Source of the DNA: Mixta intestinalis
GTDB lineage: Bacteria; Pseudomonadota; Gammaproteobacteria; Enterobacterales; Enterobacteriaceae
Assembly (NCBI RefSeq): GCF_009914055.1
Contig: NZ_CP028272.1
Location: 1-64,000 of the forward strand
Direction: 5' to 3'
DNA length: 64,000 bases
Shown: positions 41,689 to 50,947 of the stretch, piece by piece
How the letters are laid out: each line of letters begins with the position of its first letter
How positions within the stretch are numbered: position 1 is the stretch's first letter
Translations under genes and position numbers: made by a program
The notes under the pieces: model-generated
What the model was told of the DNA's origin: nothing
Seen by the model: only the letters and a program-made list of their open reading frames with translations
The model's database searches: none

Positions 41689-44291
41689 AGCTCCATCTCC
41701 TTAAGCATGTGAATAATGTCGCGCTTATGTGCATCGTTTTCGGCCATCTCAAACAAGATGTCCTTGATATCCGCGCCTTCACGCAGGCGTTTTTCGCGAT
41801 AAGTAAAGTCTTCCCCTCTGGAGGAAAACAGACTGTCACTCAGTGGATCGAGTATCAGGCGGTGAAAGCTTGAGAACTCACCTACGCTCAGCAGGAACGA
41901 GCTGTAGCGTGCTTTTTTGGCAGGTGGAAACTTACGGATCATTTCCCATTCAAGTTCGTTAAAGGTGTGCGGTTCCTCTTTCTGGAAGGTGGCAAAAGAC
42001 TTGGAGTCCTGCATACAGGTAAATTTAAACGAGCTGTTGTCATAAGCTGCCAGCGCCGCCGTGGAAAGATTTTTATCGCGAATGGCCTGAGTAACCGTGC
42101 CGTAAGAGCCATTATGACGTCTGGCGGTGCGATAACCTTCCTCTATAAAATCCTTGATTTTTGTACTTGATCCACCCAGCAGCTTCCATCCCTCATCAAT
42201 GATGTTCATTTTTCGCATGCTTCTCGGCGTGGTATACATCATGTTTTCGTTCCAGATCATGATGGTGAACAGGATAGCCGATAGCAGATCTTGCTGTTTA
42301 CGGAGATCGCCAAGTTCTGTAACCACAAATTGCAGATCCGGCTTCAGCGTTGGCTCTGAGGAATTAAAGAATTTGCCGTAAATGCCAGTGGTACTGTACT
42401 TACTGAGCAGCGTGAGGATTTCATCAATGCGTCCGCCTATCAGTTGAGAATGCTTAAGCGTAATATCCTTTTGACGCGCTTTTAAATACATAATCACGTG
42501 ATCAATGCGCATGTCCTGCTGATAAGCTGGCCATGATTCGCAGATAGCTTCCAGTATCAGGGATTCATGCACCTCATCCAGAAGGCCGTTTGGACTGGCC
42601 AGAATACACAACTGGTCACGGATACGTTCGGCTGCCAGCGTAATATCAGTGACGTTTGCAAATGGGTTAAAGCGTAGTGATTCGCCGTTGATATAAGTGC
42701 CACCCAGACTACTGCAGGCTGCTTTATAGGAGTCACCGATGTCCTGTATCGCGACTGTTCCCCCCTTATCCAGCACCGAACGGGCTATGGAGTTAGCCAG
42801 GACCGATTTACCCGCTCCCGAAGTGCCGGACATAAACCAGTTAAAATTGGTGTTCGGCAGGCTTTCGTCGAATACATCAACAAAGGCGATCTGGTTGCGG
42901 TAGCTCGGTATCAGAATACCTGATGAGCAAAGTTTATTATCCCCAATCATCGGCATCAGGTTTACTGCGTGAAAAGTTTCTGCACGCTGAATAGCGCCAG
43001 TTTTACGGCAGTCGTCGCGCAGTTTTTTATTCACCATTGTAAACGGCAGCGTGGCAAGCAGGTTGCGTAGTTGCATAAACTCGGCTCTGACAAAACGTAG
43101 TCCCTGAGCAGCGAAGGCGTTGCGCGTTTTCTCCGTATAGCGTGATGTGAGATCGTCATCATCCGGGCAGAACAGCGTAATACCGTAAAAGTAGCTGGTG
43201 AGTGACGTCTGATTTGACAGCAGGCGTGCACGTGCGTCTTTCCACTCGGCATGCTGACGAGTGACAGAGGGAATAATCTTGGCATAACTGGTATTTACAC
43301 GTGAATCCAGCGCCAGAAAGCGGCTGTTTGCTTCACCCTGGCTTTTCACCTGCTCTTCAGTGGTAAGCACCATCGTACAGATAAAGGGACAGGGTATGCC
43401 ATTTGTCGGAGACATCAGATCCTGGATTATATTGCCATTCTGCCAGAGGTAATGCTCCTGCGGGTTGTTATCCAGGTTAAGGTTAACCATACGCGTCACA
43501 AACGGCTGGTTTTTATTATTATTACCCCGGATGCATATATGTGACGGTTTTACGTGCCAGGACGTGGTGCGATCAACGAACTGTGTGCCGAGGTCCGCTG
43601 CCGGATCGTATTCGCTGTCATAACGCTCCAGTCGCGCAGTCTCGTGATTAATAAATTCGCGCAGTACGCTGCTAAACTCATTGACACCGATGGCGGATGA
43701 CCAGATATCGGCGGCGTTCAGAGCGTTCAGCAGGTTACGTCGCACTTCGCGAACACGGATAAGATCCGTTTCAGTCAGATGCTTTACTGGCATGCCCCAG
43801 ATAAAGAACAGACGATAGTCACGCAGCGTAAGTGGATGATCCAGACCGTTGCTGAAAGTGTAGCGGGCACCGTTCAGGTAAAATCGGGCGGTAACGTCAT
43901 TACATTCATCTGCGCGGTGTCCCTTCCATGCAAAATCTTTTAGTCCCTGCTTAACCTGTTCTTTGACCGCCCGGGTTGAAACCAGCATCACCTGCAGTGG
44001 AATATTACGAGGTATTATATCGCGCAACAAATACTCCAGGCTTTCGGCCAGTTTCTCGTTAGCGCCAATCAGCGGCTGAGATTCCACGACAAAACCTACT
44101 GAGTCCTTATTAACCCAGATCTGACTTTCCGAGTCGTAGTCTTTATAAGGCAGCAGGTCACGAATATGAGGATAATCCATATCCAGCAGCTTTTGGCGCG
44201 TCTCGTTGGTCGTGTCGCGCTCCCCCAATATTCCCGTTACCGTTTCCACCACATTCAGCGGATCAAAGCGGAAGCCTTTTAAAAATTTCAT
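41685..44291 (-). CDS. traC: TraC, VirB4-type secretion ATPase
   Basis: An 868-residue ATPase (F TraC 875). Walker A is MSGTSGAGKSVLAN near residue 495, and NIIDEGWKLLGG marks the Walker B region near 690. It powers pilus assembly and DNA transfer at the inner face of the membrane. It starts 7 bases after traV ends. Confidence 0.96.
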   Translation of the reverse strand: MKFLKGFRFDPLNVVETVTGILGERDTTNETRQKLLDMDYPHIRDLLPYKDYDSESQIWVNKDSVGFVVESQPLIGANEKLAESLEYLLRDIIPRNIPLQVMLVSTRAVKEQVKQGLKDFAWKGHRADECNDVTARFYLNGARYTFSNGLDHPLTLRDYRLFFIWGMPVKHLTETDLIRVREVRRNLLNALNAADIWSSAIGVNEFSSVLREFINHETARLERYDSEYDPAADLGTQFVDRTTSWHVKPSHICIRGNNNKNQPFVTRMVNLNLDNNPQEHYLWQNGNIIQDLMSPTNGIPCPFICTMVLTTEEQVKSQGEANSRFLALDSRVNTSYAKIIPSVTRQHAEWKDARARLLSNQTSLTSYFYGITLFCPDDDDLTSRYTEKTRNAFAAQGLRFVRAEFMQLRNLLATLPFTMVNKKLRDDCRKTGAIQRAETFHAVNLMPMIGDNKLCSSGILIPSYRNQIAFVDVFDESLPNTNFNWFMSGTSGAGKSVLANSIARSVLDKGGTVAIQDIGDSYKAACSSLGGTYINGESLRFNPFANVTDITLAAERIRDQLCILASPNGLLDEVHESLILEAICESWPAYQQDMRIDHVIMYLKARQKDITLKHSQLIGGRIDEILTLLSKYSTTGIYGKFFNSSEPTLKPDLQFVVTELGDLRKQQDLLSAILFTIMIWNENMMYTTPRSMRKMNIIDEGWKLLGGSSTKIKDFIEEGYRTARRHNGSYGTVTQAIRDKNLSTAALAAYDNSSFKFTCMQDSKSFATFQKEEPHTFNELEWEMIRKFPPAKKARYSSFLLSVGEFSSFHRLILDPLSDSLFSSRGEDFTYREKRLREGADIKDILFEMAENDAHKRDIIHMLKEMEL

Positions 44292-44298
44292 ACAGCCC

Positions 44299-44850
44299 TC
44301 ACATCAGAATGCCATTCCAGTCACCATGACTGGAAACGCTGTATATGATCTCGCCCATATGAACATTGTTATCCGGAGAAACGTAAGGGGCTATCCAGAT
44401 GCGCATTACGTCATCCGGACGGCGAAATGCAGCGGTTGGTTCAGGAAAGCAGTGAGCTGCGTTACAGTACGCGCTCTGCTGCAGGACTGTGCGTAATTCG
44501 CCGTTTTCACGCGTAAAAGGGCGAACCTGGCCAGATGATGCCAGAGGCTCAGACATGCTCCCGGTCAGATATTCCCGGTCAGCCGTGACATCATTATGAG
44601 GTTCGAGGCGGATAGCGCCGGTATCGATCAGACGGTAATCGTTCAGACGGATACCTGTATTGCTGTAACCACCTGCCACGGTTGCAGCTGCTGGTATATC
44701 GTTGCTGCCTGCAGACATATCATCAGCTTCTGACATCCAGATGCCATTATCTTTCGCAGGCTCATTGAATTCAAAATCGCTGTTCATGCCCGAGCAGCCA
44801 CTCAAAGTAACCGCAAGTATGCTGATAAGAAACGGATTCGTTTTAATCAC
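44299..44850 (-). CDS. traV: TraV, outer-membrane core-complex lipoprotein
   Basis: A 183-residue lipoprotein with lipobox LSGC near residue 18 and the conserved C-terminal MRIWIAPYVSPDN, as in F TraV (171). The start is taken as GTG 44850, with AGGGGGG just ahead, because it gives a proper lipoprotein signal; the longer frame from 44922 would put 24 extra residues before it. It overlaps the stop of the upstream gene. It anchors TraK and TraB at the outer membrane. Confidence 0.9.
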   Translation of the reverse strand: MIKTNPFLISILAVTLSGCSGMNSDFEFNEPAKDNGIWMSEADDMSAGSNDIPAAATVAGGYSNTGIRLNDYRLIDTGAIRLEPHNDVTADREYLTGSMSEPLASSGQVRPFTRENGELRTVLQQSAYCNAAHCFPEPTAAFRRPDDVMRIWIAPYVSPDNNVHMGEIIYSVSSHGDWNGILM

Positions 44851-45199
44851 AAAGCCCCCCTTCTGCGCTTCCTGTGGGTAACGCATCAATTTCTGTAATT
44901 TCAATATAAATATTGCTGTCATTGCTGCCTGTTCCGAGGCGGGACAGTATGTTTAAAGCAAAGGTATCGCCTGGTGCGATCTCTAATAGTCGCCGCAGCG
45001 CTTCTCCTAACAGTGTGATGTAACCGTCGTCAGGAATAAGTCCTGGCTTGCAGTAAAGTTTTTTTATGCCGTAGCCCAGCGCTTTGAGATCCGGAATACG
45101 CGAGTCGATATCACGCCCAAAACAGGTAACCGTCCGTTCGGTAAAAATCATCCAGCCACAGTGTTCTGCGTGACGAAAACGAATTTTGTTGTCACTCAT
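44843..45199 (-). CDS. Unknown tra-operon protein between traB and traV
   Basis: A 118-residue soluble protein of unknown family. In F this interval holds traP, trbD and trbG, but it has no evident similarity to them: no membrane helix, a hydrophobic core alternating with charged residues (GYITLLGEALRRLLEIAPGD). It overlaps the end of traB by four bases and the GTG of traV by eight, so it is certainly co-translated. The DNA-binding or channel role cannot be told. Confidence 0.7.
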   Translation of the reverse strand: MSDNKIRFRHAEHCGWMIFTERTVTCFGRDIDSRIPDLKALGYGIKKLYCKPGLIPDDGYITLLGEALRRLLEIAPGDTFALNILSRLGTGSNDSNIYIEITEIDALPTGSAEGGLCD

Positions 45200-46563
45200 T
45201 TTCTAAATTCCTCCTGAACATTGTTTTTAGCCTGACCGTTACTGTTCGGCGTCACGAAGTCATTAATATTAAGGCGGACCGCGTCACCAAGTTTACCGAC
45301 AAGATCTGGCGACAGGCCGCTGTTACCGATTTCGCGTGTCAGCTTGTCTGTCGGCTCTCCCTCAGAGCGTTTTTTTTCTTTCGTCTGTTTCCTGGCCTCT
45401 TCATCTTCTATAAACTTTGCCCGGAACCCCTTGATAAAGACCACTTCCACGCGGTTTGCTGCGCCAATCGGGATAATCGGATGATATTGCTCGGCTCTCT
45501 CGATGTAATAATCAGCCAGCTTATCCGCGCCCTTTCCCAGACCGCCGCCTATGGCGCTGCGGGCCACATCTCCACCACTTATACTGGTTGTTGCACCAAG
45601 GCCTGCAACAGTCTGGCCTACCTGTGAAGCACTTTGCCCTAAACCACCAAATACCCCTGAAGTAAAAGCGAGTCCGAGTATTTTTCCGTTTCGCATCACC
45701 GGTATGCCTTTGATGCCGTTTTTGCCATAGAACGTAACGTGGCCTTCCACTTCCTGATCGATATGTTTGCCGTTGATAACACATGACAGGCGCTGCGCCA
45801 GAACAATAGCGCGTTCGCTGGAGATATCTCCGTAGGCCGCGCCTGTTAGAAAACAGTTTTTAAGATGTCCCATTTTGTGGTTGTTCGGCAGATGAGCTTC
45901 TCCCTGAAGCTTGAACTGCATAGGCACCATATTTTGTTCACCGCGTACTGAAGCATTAGTGTCAGCACCTTCAATCACGGTGGCTTTGGAGAATGTGCCG
46001 GTTGGTACCCAGAAAGATGTGTCTTTCTTCTCCGGCTCAAATTTTGAGTAATCAAATACCTGGTTATCGATTTGACCTTTCTGCACCGGCGCGGGACCAA
46101 AAGAGTATTCTTGACGTGGCGGCGTATAGCCCGTGGCCTGATGTGAAGCTGGCGGTGTCTGTTGCCCGACTGACTGTGTTTTAGGCTGGTTTTGGATCTG
46201 CGCCATCAGATCGTTTACTTTCTGCTGCAGAGACGTGTTGTTATGTATTACTTCAGTCAGCTGATCTTTGAGCGCTTTAAAATCCTTCTGCATTGCTGAG
46301 AGCTGTTCCCGGGCTTCCTTTTCGCGGCTTTGAGCACTCACCAGCAGAGAGTTTTGTCCGGTACCATCAAAGGTGTTAACTACACCTCCACCGGTCAGGT
46401 CAGGTTCCGGGGAAGCGGTATCGAGTATTTCCTCACCCACGCCGGAATCATTTAGCATGCCTTTGTTAGCCAGATACAAAGTGCCAATAATGACAATTAC
46501 GACACCCAAAATGATGCCAAAGAGTTTGCGCTGATTATTGCGGATCAGATTATTAAGGTTCAT
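45196..46563 (-). CDS. traB: TraB, inner-membrane core-complex scaffold
   Basis: A 455-residue VirB10-like protein (F TraB 475). One N-terminal helix (LFGIILGVVIVIIGTLYLA) is followed by a coiled coil (REQLSAMQKDFKALKDQLTE), a Pro-rich segment and the C-terminal beta-barrel core (HKMGHLKNCFLTGAAYGDIS). ATG 46563 with GGGG upstream is preferred to the longer frame. It spans the envelope with TraK and TraV and overlaps traK by 11 bases. Confidence 0.94.
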   Translation of the reverse strand: MNLNNLIRNNQRKLFGIILGVVIVIIGTLYLANKGMLNDSGVGEEILDTASPEPDLTGGGVVNTFDGTGQNSLLVSAQSREKEAREQLSAMQKDFKALKDQLTEVIHNNTSLQQKVNDLMAQIQNQPKTQSVGQQTPPASHQATGYTPPRQEYSFGPAPVQKGQIDNQVFDYSKFEPEKKDTSFWVPTGTFSKATVIEGADTNASVRGEQNMVPMQFKLQGEAHLPNNHKMGHLKNCFLTGAAYGDISSERAIVLAQRLSCVINGKHIDQEVEGHVTFYGKNGIKGIPVMRNGKILGLAFTSGVFGGLGQSASQVGQTVAGLGATTSISGGDVARSAIGGGLGKGADKLADYYIERAEQYHPIIPIGAANRVEVVFIKGFRAKFIEDEEARKQTKEKKRSEGEPTDKLTREIGNSGLSPDLVGKLGDAVRLNINDFVTPNSNGQAKNNVQEEFRK

Positions 46564-47278
46564 CTGCCCCCCCTGTCGTCCGAAAGACAGTAATGAGAGA
46601 AACGCTCTTTCCCGGCTCAAGCACATCGAGCCGCGGATGGAATGACACAGCCATCACGCCCGGACTCCAGAAATAGCGTTCACTCAGTTGGATACGCTGT
46701 GAGGACAGGCTGGTAAGGTCTGTGCGCACGATGCGGATGCGATCCCCCTGCCACGCGGTTACGGGACGCAGCGCAAACACACTTTTGACCGCCTTACTTA
46801 CCGGGATGTCGGTGTTTTTGCTGAAGACATAACCTGCAGGCTTACGGTTAGTAATAAAGCGCCCAATCAGGCTGCTGATGAGTGCACTGTAAGTGTCTTG
46901 CTTTTGTTCATACTCTTGCGCCTCATGAGTGCCACGCACCTCCAGGTTATCTACCGTCAGGCTAAGACCAGCACGCTTGCCAGGTGTGGCCTGCACCGAA
47001 AAAGCAAAACCTGATGCCGTCTGTACGAACATTGTGAAAGGTTTGTCGGTTAGGGTAGAAAACACAATCGCACCTTCCGGTGTCGGAGATTTGTCACTCA
47101 GTACTCCTTTCGCAGCTTGCACGCTGAGAATGCGATCATCGTTTACACGCAGGTAGTTAGGATTGGTATTACTGACAGCAGCACTGACACGTGCACCGGG
47201 GTTCAGCGTAATTTGCTCAGCACGGACAGGGAATGTGGTAAGTAATGCAATTGCGCTGATAAAAAAGCATTTATACAT
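46553..47278 (-). CDS. traK: TraK, periplasmic core-complex protein
   Basis: A 241-residue VirB9-like protein (F TraK 242) with a signal peptide to FPVRAEQ. The core region carries NDDRILSVQAAKG and FSTLTDKPFTMFVQ. It binds TraV and TraB at the outer membrane. Its start overlaps the traE end by eight bases. Confidence 0.94.
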   Translation of the reverse strand: MYKCFFISAIALLTTFPVRAEQITLNPGARVSAAVSNTNPNYLRVNDDRILSVQAAKGVLSDKSPTPEGAIVFSTLTDKPFTMFVQTASGFAFSVQATPGKRAGLSLTVDNLEVRGTHEAQEYEQKQDTYSALISSLIGRFITNRKPAGYVFSKNTDIPVSKAVKSVFALRPVTAWQGDRIRIVRTDLTSLSSQRIQLSERYFWSPGVMAVSFHPRLDVLEPGKSVSLITVFRTTGGADEP

Positions 47279-47843
47279 CGGACACCTCCAGGAAAGCATT
47301 CCAGCAAAGACGGCTGTTACGTGTATCAGTTCGTAGCCGGTAATGTTTCGCTACTGGATTGCCATCCTGTATTCCGTAACTCAGGTGCAGATCACCAGTA
47401 ATATCGACGATGCCACTGTCTGGCCATACCCTGATATCTCTTGGATAGAATACAGACCCACCGTTATTTTCTTTTATGCGTAAGGCTTCATTAGCCAGTA
47501 TCCCTTTAAGGGTTTTATCCGCGCCGTCGCATGCGCCTGCCAGCAATATCTCGTGGCTGCTATCAACGTTTTTATCGGAGATATTGAGGCGCAGATTCAG
47601 CCATGCCAGTGCCATGAGTCGCAGATAACGGGCATCGCCACGTTCGCCAGTAAAGCTGAATGGCGTATCCGCACCGTAGGGCATGATAATGGTCTGTCGG
47701 TTATTCAAAAGCTTATTCGTGAGCGCCTGGTTATCGCTGTAAATGCGCCAGCAAAGCCCCAGCGCAAGGATAGTGATTACAAGCAGCACCAGAATAGCCA
47801 CGGCCATATTGCGGTTTCCCGCTGAACGTAGCTTTAATTCCAT
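47271..47843 (-). CDS. traE: TraE, VirB5/VirB8-like pilus assembly protein
   Basis: A 190-residue inner-membrane protein (F TraE 188) with one N-terminal helix (MAVAILVLLVITILALGLCW) and a periplasmic VirB8-like domain (YLRLMALAWLNLRLNISDKN). Essential for pilus assembly. It lies 19 bases after traL. Confidence 0.94.
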   Translation of the reverse strand: MELKLRSAGNRNMAVAILVLLVITILALGLCWRIYSDNQALTNKLLNNRQTIIMPYGADTPFSFTGERGDARYLRLMALAWLNLRLNISDKNVDSSHEILLAGACDGADKTLKGILANEALRIKENNGGSVFYPRDIRVWPDSGIVDITGDLHLSYGIQDGNPVAKHYRLRTDTRNSRLCWNAFLEVSDV

Positions 47844-47862
47844 GTTGTCTCCGGGGAGTAAA

Positions 47863-48159
47863 TCAGGCGATCCAGTGCCGTTTATAGCTATCAGGCAAGA
47901 TGCTGAGGAAGAAACGCATCACGGAGGTAGGCAGGCACCAGTACGCGAGATTGAGAATATATTGAGAGCCGCGGCCTTTCTTGAGGTATCGAATTCCAAC
48001 AACAGCAGCTATAAGGGAGGGGCCAAACACCCAAATGTTGATAAATATGGCCAGTAATGCCAGCGGCACATACACGCAAAATTCATCAGGTGGCAGCCCC
48101 AAGAACCGCTTTTGCTCGGAAAACGTAGCCGCGAAGGTATACCGGTCACGTTTTTCCAT
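47863..48159 (-). CDS. traL: TraL, VirB3-like membrane protein
   Basis: A 98-residue protein that matches F TraL: QKRFLGLPPDEF, two membrane segments (VPLALLAIFINIWVFGPSL then AVVGIRYLKKGRGS) and YWCLPTSVMRFFLSILPDSY at the end. It is needed for pilus assembly. Ten bases separate it from traA. Confidence 0.94.
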   Translation of the reverse strand: MEKRDRYTFAATFSEQKRFLGLPPDEFCVYVPLALLAIFINIWVFGPSLIAAVVGIRYLKKGRGSQYILNLAYWCLPTSVMRFFLSILPDSYKRHWIA

Positions 48160-48169
48160 AAACGGATAC

Positions 48170-48496
48170 TTAAGGAGTTAAGCTAAAGGCGATGTTAATG
48201 AAGACGAGAACTGCGGCAATACTGCCGAAGATAGCAAGGTTTTTGGTCTTGATATAAGCAAATAGAACAGCCAGAACTTCAAGAATATAGAGAATATATA
48301 CAGCAGCAGACCCATTACCGAAAGTATCACCAACATCTGTTTTAGCTGAAGCAAAGTAGTCCACGGCGTGGGCTGGCACCATATAAAATGCCAGCGCCCC
48401 CAGCGCAGCTACCACCGCAGTTTTTTTCGTTTTCTTCCACGCTACCGCCCCTGCCTTACGACAGTAATTTACAGACGAAGAGAGTGTGCCCTTCAT
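48170..48496 (-). CDS. traA: TraA propilin
   Basis: A 108-residue F-type propilin. A long leader (with KKTKKTAVVAALGALAFYMV) ends in AHA, giving a mature pilin of about 64 residues that starts VDYFASAKTD. Two hydrophobic helices (SAAVYILYILEVLAVLFAYI and GSIAAVLVFINIAFSL) flank a KTKN loop, as in F pilin (MTKN). F mature pilin is 70 residues. It is the first gene of the leftward tra operon. No traQ chaperone gene was found, in keeping with some F-like plasmids. Confidence 0.93.
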   Translation of the reverse strand: MKGTLSSSVNYCRKAGAVAWKKTKKTAVVAALGALAFYMVPAHAVDYFASAKTDVGDTFGNGSAAVYILYILEVLAVLFAYIKTKNLAIFGSIAAVLVFINIAFSLTP

Positions 48497-48771
48497 AGGA
48501 TTTTTCCTCTGTTATGGATATAATATTCAGTGAATGAAACTATTTAAAACTGTATGGTCTATAGGCAAACGGTTGTTTTAACAGTCATTCCCCGTTTACA
48601 TATTTATGACTTTGCAACAGAAATTTACAGTTTCCTCACTGATTGAGGTTTTTTACGCTTTCGGATCATATACTTCAACATAAGTTATTGATCTTATCGA
48701 TCAATTTCGTTTATCGTTAAAGTAAGTATTTTCACTTGATTCACTAGCTTGTTGAATGGAAATTAAAAGCC
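48497..48771. promoter_or_regulatory. Divergent regulatory region between traA and the multi-HTH gene
   Basis: A 275-base AT-rich region holding the promoters of the leftward tra operon and the rightward regulator gene. An inverted repeat TTGATC-N5-GATCAA (48688-48704) lies between them, with other T-rich stretches. In F the equivalent promoter (Py) is bound by TraJ, TraY, ArcA and H-NS; no traJ or traY gene is in the window, so this region is probably the target of the divergent HTH protein. Confidence 0.5.
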
Positions 48772-50079
48772 ATGACTGGAACAGCCGAGTTGGTTATTTT
48801 CGTTACCGATGCAACTGGCTTTGCAATGCAGGTATATGGGTATAAGCATGAGAAGGTCTTAACCAAGCTACTGAATGAGGCCCTCTTTCACTACATGCGA
48901 AACCCGGGCTGGATTAAAGTCATAGTTAAAAAACACCGCTACTATGCGTGTCAGCTTGTTACTATTCCTTTACTTGCATACATTAAAAAACGGGTGCCGG
49001 ACAAACGTTTACAGGTCGAAGCTGAACGTGTAATGGCAAATATTGCTGTTAATTATGAAGAAAAAGTTCCTGAAACCTGGATTATGGTTAACGAGAACTT
49101 TTTTACACCAATCCCCTCTCCTGAAGAAAACAAGTTTCTGTCCCAAAAGCTAAATAACAGCCTCAGCAAGATGGATTTCATCGAACCTGAACAGGAAAAG
49201 GAAGCTTTAGGTAAGAAAAAAAGTGTTAAACCGGTAAAAGTAAAATCTCCCGCGACATCTAAAAGAAAAGGATCACCGGATGCTGATAAAGTGATAGAAC
49301 GTGTTCAGCTTGGCTGGCGCGTCAGGGATATTTGTGAAGAGCAAGGGTGCTCTGAGGCATATGTTTATAAGCTTATTAAAAAGCGTAATGGTTGCTCCGC
49401 TATGGATTACCGCTGGAAACAGTGGGAGCTGATTTCTTTTATGTATCACGCAGAACCAAAGGTAACGCTTGAAGAAATAGAAAAAACATGCGGAGTGACA
49501 CGTGCAGCGATTTATCACGCTCTCCGAAAAGTGGCCGAACGTGACGGTAAGAAAAATGAATATCGTGAGAGGCCTAAAAAACTTTCAGCAGAGGATGTGG
49601 AAAACATAAAACAGAAACTTGAAAACGGAGCCTTAAGAAAGGAGATATGTAAAGAATACGGCATTACCAGGGAAACACTAATCAGATATATAGGAAGACG
49701 TGAGAACTACAGGGTTATACCAGAAGAATTAAAGGAGGCAGCGATTAGGCTTCGCATACAGGGAAAAACGCTGCAACAGACAGCTGATATCCTTAGCGTA
49801 AATCTTCATTGGGTGAAAAAAGTATGGCGGGAAAAGAAACACTCACCGACTGTAATTGAGAAACGGTTGAAATATGACAACAGGAATGCACTAACCAAGC
49901 GTGATCGTGAACAGGCTGTAAATGCTGTCTTGAAGGGTGGCCACACAAGAAATCAGATATATACTCAATATGGTATTAATGCACTTACATTGCGCCGTTA
50001 TATTCGTGCTGCACAAAAAAGAGAAGCAGAAGCGTTAAGTAGAAAAGCAGAGGATAGCGATAAAAATGATGATAGCTGA
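48772..50079 (+). CDS. Multi-HTH protein, likely regulator of transfer
   Basis: A 435-residue protein divergent from traA. The first 150 residues have no clear family. The rest carries five helix-turn-helix units, each of the form I-x-x-x-x-G-(V/I/C)-x-x-x-x-(I/L/V)-x-x-x-(I/L): RVRDICEEQGCSEAYVYKLI (183-202), TLEEIEKTCGVTRAAIYHAL (232-251), LRKEICKEYGITRETLIRYI (288-307), TLQQTADILSVNLHWVKKVW (333-352) and TRNQIYTQYGINALTLRRYI (392-411). These resemble the Hin/resolvase-type HTH, but no recombinase catalytic domain is present. No traJ or traY is found, so it may fill their role. It occupies the traJ-traY interval of F but in the opposite orientation. Function is inferred from position. Confidence 0.7.
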   Translation: MTGTAELVIFVTDATGFAMQVYGYKHEKVLTKLLNEALFHYMRNPGWIKVIVKKHRYYACQLVTIPLLAYIKKRVPDKRLQVEAERVMANIAVNYEEKVPETWIMVNENFFTPIPSPEENKFLSQKLNNSLSKMDFIEPEQEKEALGKKKSVKPVKVKSPATSKRKGSPDADKVIERVQLGWRVRDICEEQGCSEAYVYKLIKKRNGCSAMDYRWKQWELISFMYHAEPKVTLEEIEKTCGVTRAAIYHALRKVAERDGKKNEYRERPKKLSAEDVENIKQKLENGALRKEICKEYGITRETLIRYIGRRENYRVIPEELKEAAIRLRIQGKTLQQTADILSVNLHWVKKVWREKKHSPTVIEKRLKYDNRNALTKRDREQAVNAVLKGGHTRNQIYTQYGINALTLRRYIRAAQKREAEALSRKAEDSDKNDDS

Positions 50080-50131
50080 ACTGTTGCTACTGCAACTGGC
50101 TCTCTTTTGTGCATAAAAATTATTCAGAACA

Positions 50132-50533
50132 TCATTTAAAATACTCCAGTAATTTCCCGGCAACCCTTTCCTTCATTTCCTTCGGCCAGTCAGGATCGAG
50201 GAATGTTTCATTTTTGATAACTTTAGATGAGTCCACAGTTTCTTTGATTATCCCGAAAATCGCATCAATTAGAAAGCCATTCATGAGTGCATTCCTGGCA
50301 ATTAACTCCAGTTTTTGATCTAATGTTTTCTCTGAAGCATCCTTTTTCAGTTTATTTTCATGGACTCTTAATCCTAGTTTGTACATGTCCATTACAAAAG
50401 CTGACCTGTTAGCAGTATCGCGAGACTCCCCATCTTCAAGTCTTTTATCAACGTAATAATCAACCTTTTCTAACGCAGAGAACGGGAACGTGAGATAGAT
50501 ACGGTTTCTTTTATTTGCACTCTCTTCATTCAT
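50132..50533 (-). CDS. traM: TraM-like relaxosome protein
   Basis: A 133-residue protein similar to F TraM (127): a ribbon-helix-helix N terminus (RIYLTFPFSALEKVDYYVDK), KLGLRVHENK matching the LGLRVHE segment of F TraM, and a C-terminal helical tetramerisation domain ending in MKERVAGKLLEYF. It binds repeats at oriT, contacts TraD through its C terminus and represses its own promoter. It sits beside the predicted oriT, reading away from it. Confidence 0.85.
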   Translation of the reverse strand: MNEESANKRNRIYLTFPFSALEKVDYYVDKRLEDGESRDTANRSAFVMDMYKLGLRVHENKLKKDASEKTLDQKLELIARNALMNGFLIDAIFGIIKETVDSSKVIKNETFLDPDWPKEMKERVAGKLLEYFK

Positions 50534-50850
50534 TTAAAATCTCCCTTAACGGCTTATTACCAGCGTGAAATCACTCATCTGATGAGTTACGAGACGAAAT
50601 GATTTGCTCAAAATAATGGGCATTATAGGATGCCACGAGGCAACCACATAGCCACCAAAAGGATATTACAAAGCAACCATTTGGCAACTACCAGATAAAC
50701 GGACTGCTTAACTTGTTGATTTAAAATTATTTGCCATAAAGCAACTTTATGGATGCCATTAAGCATTAAACGAGCATCCATCTGGCAACCGGTTAATTAT
50801 CTAAAAAAACGAAATTTTATAGTTAAATGCATGATATCAAAAAGAATAAC
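50534..50850. promoter_or_regulatory. oriT: TraM-binding side of oriT, repeat-rich
   Basis: The gene-free region between traM and nic contains repeats built on GGCAAC and GCAACC (for example GAGGCAACCACATAG near 50640, GCAACCATTTGGCAAC near 50672, and TCTGGCAACCGG near 50781) and a GGATGC/GCATCC inverted repeat near 50752-50779. These are the likely binding sites for TraM and for IHF, and include the traM promoter. Confidence 0.6.
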
Positions 50851-50890
50851 CTGCAAATTTTAATTTGCGAGTGGTGTGTAAAGACCCCAT
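50851..50890 (+). other. oriT: oriT nic region
   Basis: An inverted repeat GCAAATT/AATTTGC (50853-50868) runs into TTTGCGAGTGGTGTG. This matches F oriT, where a GCAAAAA hairpin is followed by TTTGCGTGGGGTGT and the nick. By alignment, nic lies between T50877 and G50878 on the plus strand. TraI would stay on the 5' end at 50878, so sequence to the right enters the recipient first, and the tra genes to the left enter last. Confidence 0.85.
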
Positions 50891-50947
50891 TCTTATGGTA
50901 TTATAGTGGAAAGACGGAACTTTGTAATTTTCAAAAAAGGGGCGGCT

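Noticed and set aside
48772..50079. Assignment of the multi-HTH protein as a recombinase or transposase
   Set aside because: HTH units look Hin-like but there is no serine or tyrosine recombinase or DDE catalytic domain.
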